DNA of 64,000 bases from NCBI GenBank assembly GCA_003249225.1, contig QKJQ01000019.1, positions 1 to 64,000 of the forward strand. Reading direction: 5' to 3'. Positions within the stretch are counted from its first letter, which is position 1. Each line of letters opens with the position of its first letter. This DNA is from Clostridia bacterium. GTDB taxonomy: Bacteria; Bacillota; Clostridia; Lachnospirales; Lachnospiraceae. The position numbers and the translations under genes were made by a program. The notes below the pieces were generated by a model. It did no database searches and was not told the origin of the DNA. It was given only the letters and a program-made list of their open reading frames with translations. This document shows, in pieces, positions 1-8,348 of this stretch.

Positions 1-74
1 ATACTCCCTTTTCCATCTAAATATTCATAAACAGCTTGAAGTTTTTCTGATGGTAATATCTTTTTTCTAGGCAT
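1..74 (-). mobile_element. N-terminal fragment of an IS transposase (cut by window edge)
   Basis: Only 24 codons are inside the window. They start at an ATG preceded by an AGAAGGGAG ribosome binding site and read MPRKKILPSEKL and so on. A short basic start followed by a helix-turn-helix-like segment is typical of the first ORF of IS3-like elements, which binds the terminal repeats. The rest of the gene lies off the left edge, so the family cannot be fixed. A 13-bp inverted repeat lies just upstream and probably includes the end of the element. Calling it a transposase is an inference from the short N-terminus and the repeat. Confidence 0.5.
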
Positions 75-78
75 AAAA

Positions 79-139
79 ATGCTCCCTTCTAAGCAGCAAG
101 TAATTTTATTATTTCACTTGTCTACCTAGAAGGGAGCAT
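79..139. repeat. 13-bp perfect inverted repeat, probable IS end
   Basis: The sequence atgctcccttcta at 79-91 is repeated inverted as tagaagggagcat at 127-139. The inner copy contains the ribosome binding site of the putative transposase; the outer copy, continued by a short AGGTAGACAAGT-like stretch on the minus strand, is a plausible terminal repeat of the element. No target-site duplication can be tested because the other end is outside the window. Confidence 0.45.
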
Positions 140-222
140 ATCACAAGAACAGCTCTTTCATCATTTATGTTTGCAATTGTTCTAAAATCTTCGTAACAAT
201 TACAAAGAAGTAAACTATTTCC

Positions 223-366
223 CTATTCTTTTGTTTGTGATTTGCCTTTTGTTTCTGATTTGCCTTTTGTTTCTGATTTGTCTTTTGTTTCTTACTTACC
301 CTTATTGTCTGACTTTCCTTTTACATCAGACTTTCCTTTGCTATCCTGCTTTCCTTTGGGATCTAC
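223..366 (-). repeat. 18-bp tandem repeats encoding a Lys/Gly/Ser tail, interrupted by TAA
   Basis: Read on the minus strand this is eight units of six codons with the pattern S-(D/E)-x-K-G-K. The first four units form the C-terminus of the DUF1836 protein. In the fifth unit the Ser codon TCA is replaced by TAA (292-294), a single-base difference. The remaining units stay open in the same frame (ETKDKS, ETKGKS, ETKGKS, QTKE) to a TAG at 223-225. The tail was therefore probably longer once. Confidence 0.85.
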
Positions 367-978
367 TTTGGCAGTGCTTTTTCCCTTGTCATCCATTTTG
401 AATATCTGGTATTCATCGATCATCTTTTCAATAATCTGTTTCTTCATATGAACATCAAAAATTAACATACAGACAAAGGAGAACACTTTTAAAAATTCCC
501 GGTCCTCATCTTCTTCGATTCCAGAAAAGGTATCCTTTGATTCTTTTAATTTTCTGACCAGATCTTTTGTCACGTATTTTGATTCAATCTCTTCGATCTG
601 AAAAATCTCCTGATACACTGTCTCAAGATTTATATCCTTATCTTTGCCAAAAAACTTTTCCGTCAGTGGGTTCATAATACTCTGAATATCACTGATGGAA
701 AGTACACTTTTCATATAATAAATAAATATCAGCAGAAACATATGATCTTTCGAATACTTCTTCTTATCCGGTGATGGAAGGAGATTATTCTTCGTATAAT
801 TATTGATCATTGTTTTTGTTAAAAGTTTATCGTCTTCATATCTCTTCGAAGATTCCAGGTGCTGATCCATGAACGTCGTTACCTGATCCATATACAGGTC
901 AATGTTTGGTATCTCACTTGGTTTTACATAATCGATCGTACGAATTGTGTCAAAGATTTCTTTAATGTAATCTTCCAT
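292..978 (-). CDS. DUF1836 domain protein with repetitive basic tail
   Basis: A 228-residue cytoplasmic protein. The ATG at 978 is preferred over the frame start at 1026 because GGGGGATGGGA precedes it. Residues about 1-190 resemble DUF1836, a Firmicutes family related to MerR/HTH regulators of unknown function; the recognisable part includes PSEIPNIDLYMDQVTTFM and a KTMINNYTK segment typical of the family's DNA-binding-like start. The last 40 residues are hexapeptide repeats rich in Lys, Gly, Asp and Ser. A TAA in the repeat array ends the protein; in-frame repeats continue after it, so the tail looks truncated by a point mutation. It stands alone: the IS fragment lies downstream and the GH28 gene ends upstream of its start. 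A regulatory role is inferred from the family only. Confidence 0.75.
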   Translation of the reverse strand: MEDYIKEIFDTIRTIDYVKPSEIPNIDLYMDQVTTFMDQHLESSKRYEDDKLLTKTMINNYTKNNLLPSPDKKKYSKDHMFLLIFIYYMKSVLSISDIQSIMNPLTEKFFGKDKDINLETVYQEIFQIEEIESKYVTKDLVRKLKESKDTFSGIEEDEDREFLKVFSFVCMLIFDVHMKKQIIEKMIDEYQIFKMDDKGKSTAKVDPKGKQDSKGKSDVKGKSDNKGK

Positions 979-1060
979 ATTCCCATCCCCCGAGTTCACT
1001 ACATGACTATCATTATAAAGTATCAAAAACCACGTGTCAACTACAGGTAGTTAATTCAAG

Positions 1061-2329
1061 CTAGAGAATCGAAACCTGTGCTGTCGTATCGGTATCAAAT
1101 ACCGGTCCTTCTGCCTGTTCAATTATCACATCCCGCATGGTGATATTCTTCGCATTTCTTATAAAGAAACCTGCTGCTCTGGTCGGTTCCATATGTCCCA
1201 TCATAGCCGCTTGTCCAGGTTCTCCATCCTTGCTCATACGGATCTGACAGTTTGAAAATGTAATATTCTCTACCGGTCGCTCCGGCAGCCCATAGATGAA
1301 TCCTGCAGACACCTGTGCATCATTAACGATTATATTACTGATCAGAATATCCCGGATCATTGGCGTTCCATGATCTACCGGATAAGGTTCTTTGTCCCAC
1401 ACATACTGTTCTTTTCCGTTCTTTCCGCAGAAATAATACATATTAAAGATAAATGGACAGAGGACACGGTCCATAACAATATTCGTAAAAGTCAGTCGTT
1501 CCATGGCTCCGCCGCGGTGTCTTCGGGTCTTTAAGCGGATTCCACGGTCAGTATCCTGGAATGTACAGTTCGATACCGTAACATTACGTATACAACCGCT
1601 CATTTCACTTCCGATTACTACACCACCATGGCCATGAATCATATTACAGCCGGTTATTGTTATATTCTCGCAGGGAACTTTGACCGGCGTCTCTTCTGTA
1701 CCTGATTTTATTGCTATACAGTCGTCACCAACATCGATCAGACAATCTGCAATCCGTACATTCTGGCAGGAATCCGGATCAATTCCGTCTGTATTCGGAG
1801 AATCCGACGGATTCTTTATCGAAATCCCCTGGATGCTCACGTCTTTGCAATAAGCCGGATGTACGGTCCAAGCAGGAGAATTGACTAGATGCACTTCTGA
1901 CATCCGTACTCTGCTGCACTCAAAAAAGCAGATCAGATAGGGTCTTGCAGCCTGCAGCTGTCTAAAATCCTTCCACCATCTGGATCCATTCCCATTGATA
2001 GTCCCATAGCCGGTAACTGCTACATTTACTTCACCCTTTGCATAGATGCACGGCATATGCATCTTCATTGGCACTCCTTCAAATTCTATATCTATGATTT
2101 CATAGTTCTCAATATCGTCTGTAAAGTGAAGAACCGCACCGCTCTCCAGATGCAACTCCATATTCGACGTCAGCTGAATGGACCTAGTAAAAAAGGTCCC
2201 GCTTGGTATGATTAGCTTACCTCCACCATTTTCTCTGATTTTTAATACAGCAGTACGAAAAGCCTCCGTCCAGTTCCTGTCTTCTGTAACCAGTTCTTCA
2301 AACTCATGGATATAAAATGTTGTCTGCAT
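1061..2329 (-). CDS. GH28 family polygalacturonase-type glycosidase, intracellular
   Basis: A 422-residue right-handed beta-helix enzyme of glycoside hydrolase family 28, which hydrolyses galacturonic acid linkages in pectin or rhamnogalacturonan. All GH28 signature blocks are visible: NTDGIDP at 179-185, GDDC at 201-204, GHGG at 233-236 and RGIRLKT at 262-268; the three Asp (181, 202, 203) and His234 form the active site in the family. There is no signal peptide, so it probably trims imported oligosaccharides in the cytoplasm. It is the second gene of an operon: the GH43 fusion ends 29 bp upstream. The ATG at 2329 follows AAAGAGGAACAAAAGA. Substrate (homogalacturonan, rhamnogalacturonan or an unsaturated product) cannot be told from sequence. 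Confidence 0.9.
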   Translation of the reverse strand: MQTTFYIHEFEELVTEDRNWTEAFRTAVLKIRENGGGKLIIPSGTFFTRSIQLTSNMELHLESGAVLHFTDDIENYEIIDIEFEGVPMKMHMPCIYAKGEVNVAVTGYGTINGNGSRWWKDFRQLQAARPYLICFFECSRVRMSEVHLVNSPAWTVHPAYCKDVSIQGISIKNPSDSPNTDGIDPDSCQNVRIADCLIDVGDDCIAIKSGTEETPVKVPCENITITGCNMIHGHGGVVIGSEMSGCIRNVTVSNCTFQDTDRGIRLKTRRHRGGAMERLTFTNIVMDRVLCPFIFNMYYFCGKNGKEQYVWDKEPYPVDHGTPMIRDILISNIIVNDAQVSAGFIYGLPERPVENITFSNCQIRMSKDGEPGQAAMMGHMEPTRAAGFFIRNAKNITMRDVIIEQAEGPVFDTDTTAQVSIL

Positions 2330-2358
2330 TCTTTTGTTCCTCTTTTCCTTATGAATTC

Positions 2359-4398
2359 TTACTCGTTATTATCACCATAGATTATGTCGGTAAACTCTCC
2401 TGTAACTTCCTTTTCGTTCGCCTGATATACAAAAAAACCCACCATAGCCCCGGTAAAACGCTTCCCTCTTTTTACGCCTTCATCGCATAGATAATAAACA
2501 TCCGGTAATACGGCAAACACATGGAATTCATTGTTATCTTTATAATAGAATGTTCTCTCAAGTCCGTTTACTTCGACTCGTAATGTTACTTCAACTCCAC
2601 GACCGCACGAACCAAAGACCAAGTGCTCCAGCTCCATCTGCTTTGCAATCGTAGTATCATCCAGAATATGTTCTGAAAGGAACAAATAGTTCTCATTCTT
2701 TACTTTTTTTACTCCGTAGAACAGATAGGTATTCTCATCATAATAACATGTCATTCCAAGGTACTGTCCCAGAGCAAGTTCCGGTATAAGAAGTCTGAAT
2801 TCAAATTGATAGCGGAAACTGGTCTGCCTTCGCAAAAGAAGGTTCCTCGCATGTCTGGAATCAAGATCTATACGGCTTCCTTTGATTTGAATTCTATCAT
2901 TAATTCTGCTTATTGCATTCTTTTCAATGCTTCTGACGGTCCACCAGTCTTCACTGACCAAAAACCCAGAAAAAAGCTCTGTACTATACGCGACATTCTC
3001 ATTTGTTTTATCGGATACCGTCACTTGCTTCTCGAGCACATCGTAATCCCGCTTTTGCAAATCTTTTGTTCTGTTTTGCGTATAAGAATTCTGTCCTTGT
3101 AAACCTGAATTTCGTTTTCTTAAATGTGTCGGTCTTTTCTGAAAAGTGCCAGGTCCCTGTCCGTCGTTGATCATCGGCCACCCATCTGCTGTCCAGGTAA
3201 GCTTATTAAGCATGGTCTCTCTTCCAAGGAATCCATACTTTCCGTCCCATTTTCTTGAACATAAGTAAACAATATACCATTCACCATCCGGTGCCTGTAC
3301 CGGTTTCCCATGTCCGCAGCACTGAATCAATGACTTTTCATCAGTTTGCCGTAAGATTGGATTGTATGGACAGGGTGTATAATTACCAAAGAGTTCACTG
3401 GCTCTTGAGACAGAAATCCTGTGTCCTTCCCCAGTTCCTCCCTCCGCCTGAAACAGATAATACCATCCATCCTTATATATTAAATGAGACCCTTCCGGTG
3501 CACGTTTTTGATGTCCGTAATATAAAAGCTTTGCCTTTGATAACTGCTCTTTTCCATCAGCACTGATTTCAAAAGCTCTGGCACCACGATTTAATATCAT
3601 GTAGCGTCTACGATCAATATCTGTAAAAATGGAAGGGTCAATTCCATCCTCATCAAGAAATACCGGTTTTTCATAGGGTCCTTCCGGTCTGAAAGAAGAA
3701 GTGACCATCTGCTTCCGATATATCGTTCCGGTATCATTCAGCCGGTAGGTCGCTGTTATATAAAATATTCCTTCAAAGTATGAAATATCTGGAGCCCAGT
3801 ATCCTCTTCCGCCTTCCAGTTCATCAAGTCCTGCCCATTCTGGATTTGTTATCGCATAGCCTATTGTTTTCCAGTTCACCAAATCCTTTGAATGTGATAT
3901 CGGAATACAGGGAAAGAAAACAAAAGAAGAATTGACCATATAAAAATCCTCATCAACACAGACAATCGAAGGGTCCGGATGCATTCCGGTAAGGATCGGA
4001 TTTCGGTAAAAATCTTCATAGGGTGCACCAAGATACATCTCAAAGTACTTTTGTATCTCTGTTAATCCTGTTTTTACGGCAAGATCAAACGGTGTCTGAA
4101 GCTGCCTGTCACCATGCAATGGATTCATGCCGACCTTTTCAACAAGATAGCGAACCAGTTCAACATTCCCTGACAAAACACCATAGTATAATATGTCTCG
4201 ATTTTCTTCGTCGGATACATTCATACTGGCTCTGGAATATTCAACAATATATCGGATGATTTCAACATCTCCGGTTTCTGCTGCAAGAAATGGCGGCCAT
4301 TGTGAGTTAATCGGCACATCAATAATTTCTGGTTCCCGAGTTAAAATCTCCTGTATTTTATTCAGATGCCGTTCCTTAATCGCTTTTTCAAGTGTCAT
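2359..4398 (-). CDS. Ankyrin-repeat / GH43 glycosidase fusion protein
   Basis: A 679-residue protein in three parts. Residues 1-125 form about three to four ankyrin-like helical repeats (for example FLAAETGDVEIIRYIVEY and TPFDLAVKTGLTEIQKYF). Residues 130-430 form a five-bladed GH43 propeller (beta-xylosidase / alpha-arabinofuranosidase type), with the expected acids in HPDPS (Asp142, base), GIDPS (Asp254) and PEGSHL (Glu302, acid). Residues 430-460 are a low-complexity linker, and 475-679 resemble the C-terminal beta-sandwich of GH43 xylosidases. No signal peptide. Ankyrin repeats are protein-interaction modules and are unusual on a bacterial glycosidase; the joint is one open frame with no sign of frameshift. 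First gene of an operon with GH28. The function of the ankyrin part is unknown. Confidence 0.85.
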   Translation of the reverse strand: MTLEKAIKERHLNKIQEILTREPEIIDVPINSQWPPFLAAETGDVEIIRYIVEYSRASMNVSDEENRDILYYGVLSGNVELVRYLVEKVGMNPLHGDRQLQTPFDLAVKTGLTEIQKYFEMYLGAPYEDFYRNPILTGMHPDPSIVCVDEDFYMVNSSFVFFPCIPISHSKDLVNWKTIGYAITNPEWAGLDELEGGRGYWAPDISYFEGIFYITATYRLNDTGTIYRKQMVTSSFRPEGPYEKPVFLDEDGIDPSIFTDIDRRRYMILNRGARAFEISADGKEQLSKAKLLYYGHQKRAPEGSHLIYKDGWYYLFQAEGGTGEGHRISVSRASELFGNYTPCPYNPILRQTDEKSLIQCCGHGKPVQAPDGEWYIVYLCSRKWDGKYGFLGRETMLNKLTWTADGWPMINDGQGPGTFQKRPTHLRKRNSGLQGQNSYTQNRTKDLQKRDYDVLEKQVTVSDKTNENVAYSTELFSGFLVSEDWWTVRSIEKNAISRINDRIQIKGSRIDLDSRHARNLLLRRQTSFRYQFEFRLLIPELALGQYLGMTCYYDENTYLFYGVKKVKNENYLFLSEHILDDTTIAKQMELEHLVFGSCGRGVEVTLRVEVNGLERTFYYKDNNEFHVFAVLPDVYYLCDEGVKRGKRFTGAMVGFFVYQANEKEVTGEFTDIIYGDNNE

Positions 4399-4576
4399 AA
4401 CGTTCCCCGTTCTGTGTACTAATTTACATTATGTATAACCCGCTTATTATAATAACACATTCTTTTCCAGATGAACAGAAGGAATAGCTGCACCAGTGCT
4501 TACTGTGGGAATTACATAATTCCAAAAAACTATCCGCTATCATATTTTTATATTTCCATAAAAGATATTTTACCTG

Positions 4577-4605
4577 TTGTCTGTTCCTGTACCGGATGAT
4601 ATAAT
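4577..4605 (+). promoter_or_regulatory. Sigma-A promoter of pcrA
   Basis: TTGTCT at 4577-4582 and a perfect TATAAT at 4600-4605 are separated by 17 bp. The pcrA start is about 50 bp downstream, giving a short leader. Confidence 0.75.
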
Positions 4606-4656
4606 AAACATATGTTTGGATTCATCCAGCGATACATCAAGGAAAGGCAGGAAACT

Positions 4657-6963
4657 ATGAACAGTTTTGATTATTTGAATCCCGAACAGCAGCGTGCTGT
4701 TCTTCATGATAAAGGCCCTCTGTTAATTCTGGCCGGTGCCGGTTCCGGCAAGACCAGAGTTCTGACGAATCGGATGGCTTATCTGATGGAAGAAAAGGGT
4801 GTGAATCCCATTCATCTTCTCGCCATAACATTTACCAACAAAGCAGCAAAAGAGATGAGGGAACGTGTTGACTCCATTGTTGGATTTGGGGCAGAGTACA
4901 TAACCGTCAGTACCTTTCACTCCCTTTGTATGCGCATACTCCGCCGACACATAGAAAAGCTTGGATACGATCAGAATTTTACCATTTATGATACCGACGA
5001 TCAGAAAACGCTTATGCGGGAAGTGTGCAAGTTTCTTGAAATCGATACGAAAAACATAAAGGAACGCACTCTTTTGAATGTCATTTCCTCTGCCAAAGAT
5101 GAGCTGATCTCTCCGGAAGAATATGACTCAAGAGCACGCGGAGATTTTAACAAACAACGCTATGCAAATGTTTACCGAGAATACCAGAAACGTCTCAAAC
5201 AGAATAACGCACTTGATTTTGATGATATCATCTGCATGACCGTTGAACTTTTCGAAAAAGAGCCATCGGTTCTCGAGTTCTATCAGAACCGCTTTAAATA
5301 CATTATGGTCGACGAATATCAAGATACCAATACGGCACAGTTCCGACTGATCAGCCTGCTTGCTTCCACAAAGAATGAGGAAGGTCAGACCGAACATAAT
5401 CTTTGTGTTGTCGGTGATGATGACCAGTCGATCTATAAATTCCGCGGTGCCAACATTCGAAACATACTGGAATTCGAGGATCAGTATCCCGATACAAAAG
5501 TAATCCGTCTGGAACAAAATTACCGTTCAACAAAAACCATTCTGGATGCTGCCAACAAAGTAATTCTGAATAATTACGGCAGAAAAGAAAAGACTCTTTG
5601 GACGGACAACGAAAAAGGTGAACCCATCAACTTCATGCAGTACGAGCATGATTATGATGAAGCGACTGCTATAATAAATGAGATTGCCGAAGAAGTTTCT
5701 GATGGCAATTTTGGATATCAGGACTTTGCTCTTCTTTACCGAACAAACGCCCAGTCCCGTGTCCTGGAAGAAAAGTGTATCCAGAAAGGACTGCCGTATA
5801 AGCTGGTGGGCGGAGTAAACTTCTACCAGCGCCGTGAAGTTAAAGATCTGATCGCTTACCTGAAAACAATCGACAATGCCGCCGACGGTATTGCTGTTAA
5901 GCGTATCATCAATATTCCAAAACGCGGCATCGGTCTTACAACGATCGATAAACTGCAGGACTATGCAAATCTGAGGGACTTCACCTTTTATGATGCACTC
6001 TGCCGTGCGGATATGATTCCGTCACTTAACGGTGGTGTTAAAACCAAGCTTACCCAGTTCCAGGCCCTGATTGATGGTCTCCGTCAGCTTCTTTACCAGC
6101 CAAACGCTTCCTTAAAGGAAGTTATTGATCAACTGCTGGAAGCAACCGGATATCTTGACTATCTTTCCACCCAGTCAGAATCAGAAGAAGAGTATACTGA
6201 CCGTGTTGCCAACATCAATGAATTAATCAGCAAAGCTGCTTCTTTTCAGGAAGAAACGGAGGATAGCTCTGCTGAACCGGCTACCTTGAGCAGATTTCTC
6301 GAAGAGATTTCTTTGGTCGCCGATATCGATTCTCTGGAAGAAGGTGTTGATACCATTACGCTCATGACACTGCATAGTGCAAAGGGGCTTGAATTCCCCT
6401 GTGTTTACCTTTGTGGTATGGAAGAAGGCATCTTCCCGAGTTACATGTCAATTCATGCCGATGATCCGGAAGCTGAGATTGAAGAAGAACGACGTCTTTG
6501 CTATGTCGGTATTACCAGGGCAAAGAAAAAATTGTCCATAACCTGTGCCAGACAGCGCATGCTCCGTGGGGAGACGCAATTCAACCGTCCTTCCCGCTTT
6601 GTTGATGAGATTCCCCGATTTCTCTTGAGCAAGAAAGAACCCGCTCCAAGAAAACGTCTCGCCGATGAAAGTCATAAAAGCTTTCATTTCAATGACCTGT
6701 ATAACGCAGTACCCCGTACCGAACAGACTATCAATTTTGACAAGCCTAAGCCAGCGGTTATGCCGGTTAAACAATTTTCCGGTTCTGCTCTTGGTACTTT
6801 ATCCTATGAAGTCGGTGATAAGGTCCGACATTTAAAATTTGGTATCGGTACAGTGACTGCTATAACCAAAGGCGGACGGGATTACGAAGTGACTGTGGAA
6901 TTCCCGGTTCAAGGTGTTCGAAAAATGCTGGCATCCTTTGCAAATCTGATAAAAGCTGAATAA
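4657..6963 (+). CDS. pcrA: ATP-dependent DNA helicase PcrA (UvrD/Rep family)
   Basis: A 768-residue superfamily 1A 3'-5' helicase that unwinds DNA in repair and clears RecA and replication blocks. The start at 4657 is chosen over 4612 because AAAGGCAGGA precedes it and the family begins MNSFDYLNPEQ. Visible motifs: Walker A AGAGSGKT at 26-33, DEYQDTN at 219-225, VVGDDDQSIYKFRGA, then TLMTLHSAKGLEF and YVGITRAKK in domain 2A. The last 50 residues (YEVGDKVRHLKFGIGTVT) are the Tudor-like domain by which PcrA binds RNA polymerase. Length is slightly above the usual 720-750. Single gene with its own promoter on the plus strand; no clear terminator follows. Confidence 0.97.
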   Translation: MNSFDYLNPEQQRAVLHDKGPLLILAGAGSGKTRVLTNRMAYLMEEKGVNPIHLLAITFTNKAAKEMRERVDSIVGFGAEYITVSTFHSLCMRILRRHIEKLGYDQNFTIYDTDDQKTLMREVCKFLEIDTKNIKERTLLNVISSAKDELISPEEYDSRARGDFNKQRYANVYREYQKRLKQNNALDFDDIICMTVELFEKEPSVLEFYQNRFKYIMVDEYQDTNTAQFRLISLLASTKNEEGQTEHNLCVVGDDDQSIYKFRGANIRNILEFEDQYPDTKVIRLEQNYRSTKTILDAANKVILNNYGRKEKTLWTDNEKGEPINFMQYEHDYDEATAIINEIAEEVSDGNFGYQDFALLYRTNAQSRVLEEKCIQKGLPYKLVGGVNFYQRREVKDLIAYLKTIDNAADGIAVKRIINIPKRGIGLTTIDKLQDYANLRDFTFYDALCRADMIPSLNGGVKTKLTQFQALIDGLRQLLYQPNASLKEVIDQLLEATGYLDYLSTQSESEEEYTDRVANINELISKAASFQEETEDSSAEPATLSRFLEEISLVADIDSLEEGVDTITLMTLHSAKGLEFPCVYLCGMEEGIFPSYMSIHADDPEAEIEEERRLCYVGITRAKKKLSITCARQRMLRGETQFNRPSRFVDEIPRFLLSKKEPAPRKRLADESHKSFHFNDLYNAVPRTEQTINFDKPKPAVMPVKQFSGSALGTLSYEVGDKVRHLKFGIGTVTAITKGGRDYEVTVEFPVQGVRKMLASFANLIKAE

Positions 6964-7127
6964 AACTCATAGTTAATAATTTATCTGCTTTGAATTTATT
7001 ATTTTTATTAATTTTATGTTTGTTTTTTTGAATTTATGATAGTAATCATGAAATGAACATGATATAATATATACAGTAAAATACAAATTTTGAAAACAAT
7101 ACACCATTATAGAAAGGACGTGCAGTT

Positions 7128-7406
7128 ATGATTAAGAAACTTGGCAAAATTCTCTCCGAAAAGAAAATGAACGATTTCTTGGCTTCGACAAAAATCAATG
7201 AACTTTTACATAAAAAGGATCCCATCGAAGAGAAGAAACATACCTTAGTATTCATTCTTGCAATTATTGGTGCTGTTGCAGCAGTTGCAGCTATTGCTTA
7301 TGCCGTATATCGTTTTGTGGCACCTGATTATCTTGAAGATTTCGATGATATCGATGATTTCGATAATTTCGATGAAGAAGAGGAGAAATCCGTAAGCGGC
7401 GAATAA
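7128..7406 (+). CDS. Small single-pass membrane protein with acidic tail
   Basis: A 92-residue protein of unknown function. Residues 1-37 are basic, about 40-65 are one hydrophobic helix rich in Ala, Val and Ile, and 66-92 are almost all Asp, Glu and Phe (a run of DDIDDFDNFDEEEE). The charge pattern suggests the basic N-terminus is cytoplasmic and the acidic tail outside. The ATG follows GAAAGGACG at good distance; a TATAAT at 7063-7068 is a plausible -10. A strong hairpin terminator follows 40 bp after the stop, so it is a single transcription unit. No family name is assigned. Confidence 0.75.
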   Translation: MIKKLGKILSEKKMNDFLASTKINELLHKKDPIEEKKHTLVFILAIIGAVAAVAAIAYAVYRFVAPDYLEDFDDIDDFDNFDEEEEKSVSGE

Positions 7407-7445
7407 TCACTGCACTTACCGCTATACAATTTATTCACCAACAAC

Positions 7446-7481
7446 AAAACCCTTACAGTCTTGATTTACTGTAAGGGTTTT
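7446..7481. terminator. Bidirectional rho-independent terminator
   Basis: A perfect 14-bp stem, aaaacccttacagt against actgtaagggtttt, with an 8-base loop. It lies between convergent genes (the small membrane protein and recU), with T-rich sequence on both outer sides, so it can serve both. Confidence 0.85.
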
Positions 7482-7500
7482 ATTCATCTTTTACTTCATC

Positions 7501-7565
7501 TTTTTACTTTATCTTTTTACTTTATCTTTTTACTTTATCTTTTTACTTTATCTTTTTACTTTATC
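7501..7565. repeat. Five perfect tandem copies of a 13-bp unit
   Basis: The unit tttttactttatc is repeated five times without change, preceded by one degenerate copy at 7487-7500. It lies between the terminator and the 3' end of recU. The lack of spacers excludes a CRISPR array; slippage expansion is the likely origin. Confidence 0.9.
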
Positions 7566-7603
7566 ATGTTGCTTATTTTTACCAAATGTTTTTGCTTTTC
7601 GTT

Positions 7604-8194
7604 TTATACCTGATCCTTTTTGCTTTTTGCTTTTTCTTCGCTTTTTGCTTTTTCTTCGCTCTCTTCTCTTTCATCAAGATCTTGCTGAATCATGCACAGA
7701 AACGGTATATACCCAGCATTTTTCGCAGAAAAGCAATACCTTTCGTCCAGTTCATCAAAGCGAAAACTCTTTCTTCCTCCCAGCCTGGCACGTTCCCAAA
7801 ACAAATTAAGTTCCTCTATTTTCAAATAGTAATACTTATCTTTTTTCGTGTAGTAGATCAGAAAAAAAGCAACCCCACCCTGTTCCTCAAAATCGCGCAT
7901 AAACTCGACCTGATGATCATGAATGTTCTGCAAAGCAAATAAATCAGCGGCACATTCTTTGGCATCAAAGCAGACCGGTATTCCCTGCACCACACCAATG
8001 TAATCGACCGTACTCTTTTTGTCAAAATATGCCAGGGTAATATGTCTGCTGGACTTATCAATTTCTATTGGGGTTATTGGTGTTGGTACTTTTTGGATCA
8101 GGGCCAGTTTGCTTTCGCGCATTTTATCAATGGTAAAGTTAATCATTTCCTCCAGATAAGATCCCCGAAGACCTCTTGAATTCCAAAGCGGCAT
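7604..8194 (-). CDS. recU: Holliday junction resolvase RecU
   Basis: A 196-residue homologue of RecU, the Firmicutes nuclease that cuts Holliday junctions together with RuvAB, whose genes lie in this window at 20-21.5 kb. Visible family features: NSRG near the start, KVPTPI at 35-40, YFDKKSTVDYIGV with Asp64, the catalytic-type FDAKE at 76-80 (B. subtilis RecU has FEAKE, so the acid here is Asp77 with Lys79), and HDHQVEFM. The C-terminus is a low-complexity EEKAKS repeat that leads into tandem-repeat DNA. The start follows AAAGGAGAGAG. In Bacillus recU pairs with ponA; here no penicillin-binding protein gene is adjacent. Confidence 0.92.
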   Translation of the reverse strand: MPLWNSRGLRGSYLEEMINFTIDKMRESKLALIQKVPTPITPIEIDKSSRHITLAYFDKKSTVDYIGVVQGIPVCFDAKECAADLFALQNIHDHQVEFMRDFEEQGGVAFFLIYYTKKDKYYYLKIEELNLFWERARLGGRKSFRFDELDERYCFSAKNAGYIPFLCMIQQDLDEREESEEKAKSEEKAKSKKDQV

Positions 8195-8348
8195 TTCTCT
8201 CTCCTTTTCTCCAGATTCATCTTATACTGCTTTTTCTGATATGTTTTTTTAATGTAGTATTGTTCTTTGCTACGTTCCGAACTTCTTCCTATATAGTTCT
8301 TTTGGCTTTATAATACAGCATCCAAATGCATTCTATGATCTGCTCGTT

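Noticed and set aside
242..451. 69-residue plus-strand frame rich in Phe, Ser and Leu
   Set aside because: It is the antisense of the 18-bp repeat array in the DUF1836 gene, with no ribosome binding site.
7487..7565. Possible CRISPR array
   Set aside because: The 13-bp units are directly adjacent, with no spacers; a simple tandem repeat.
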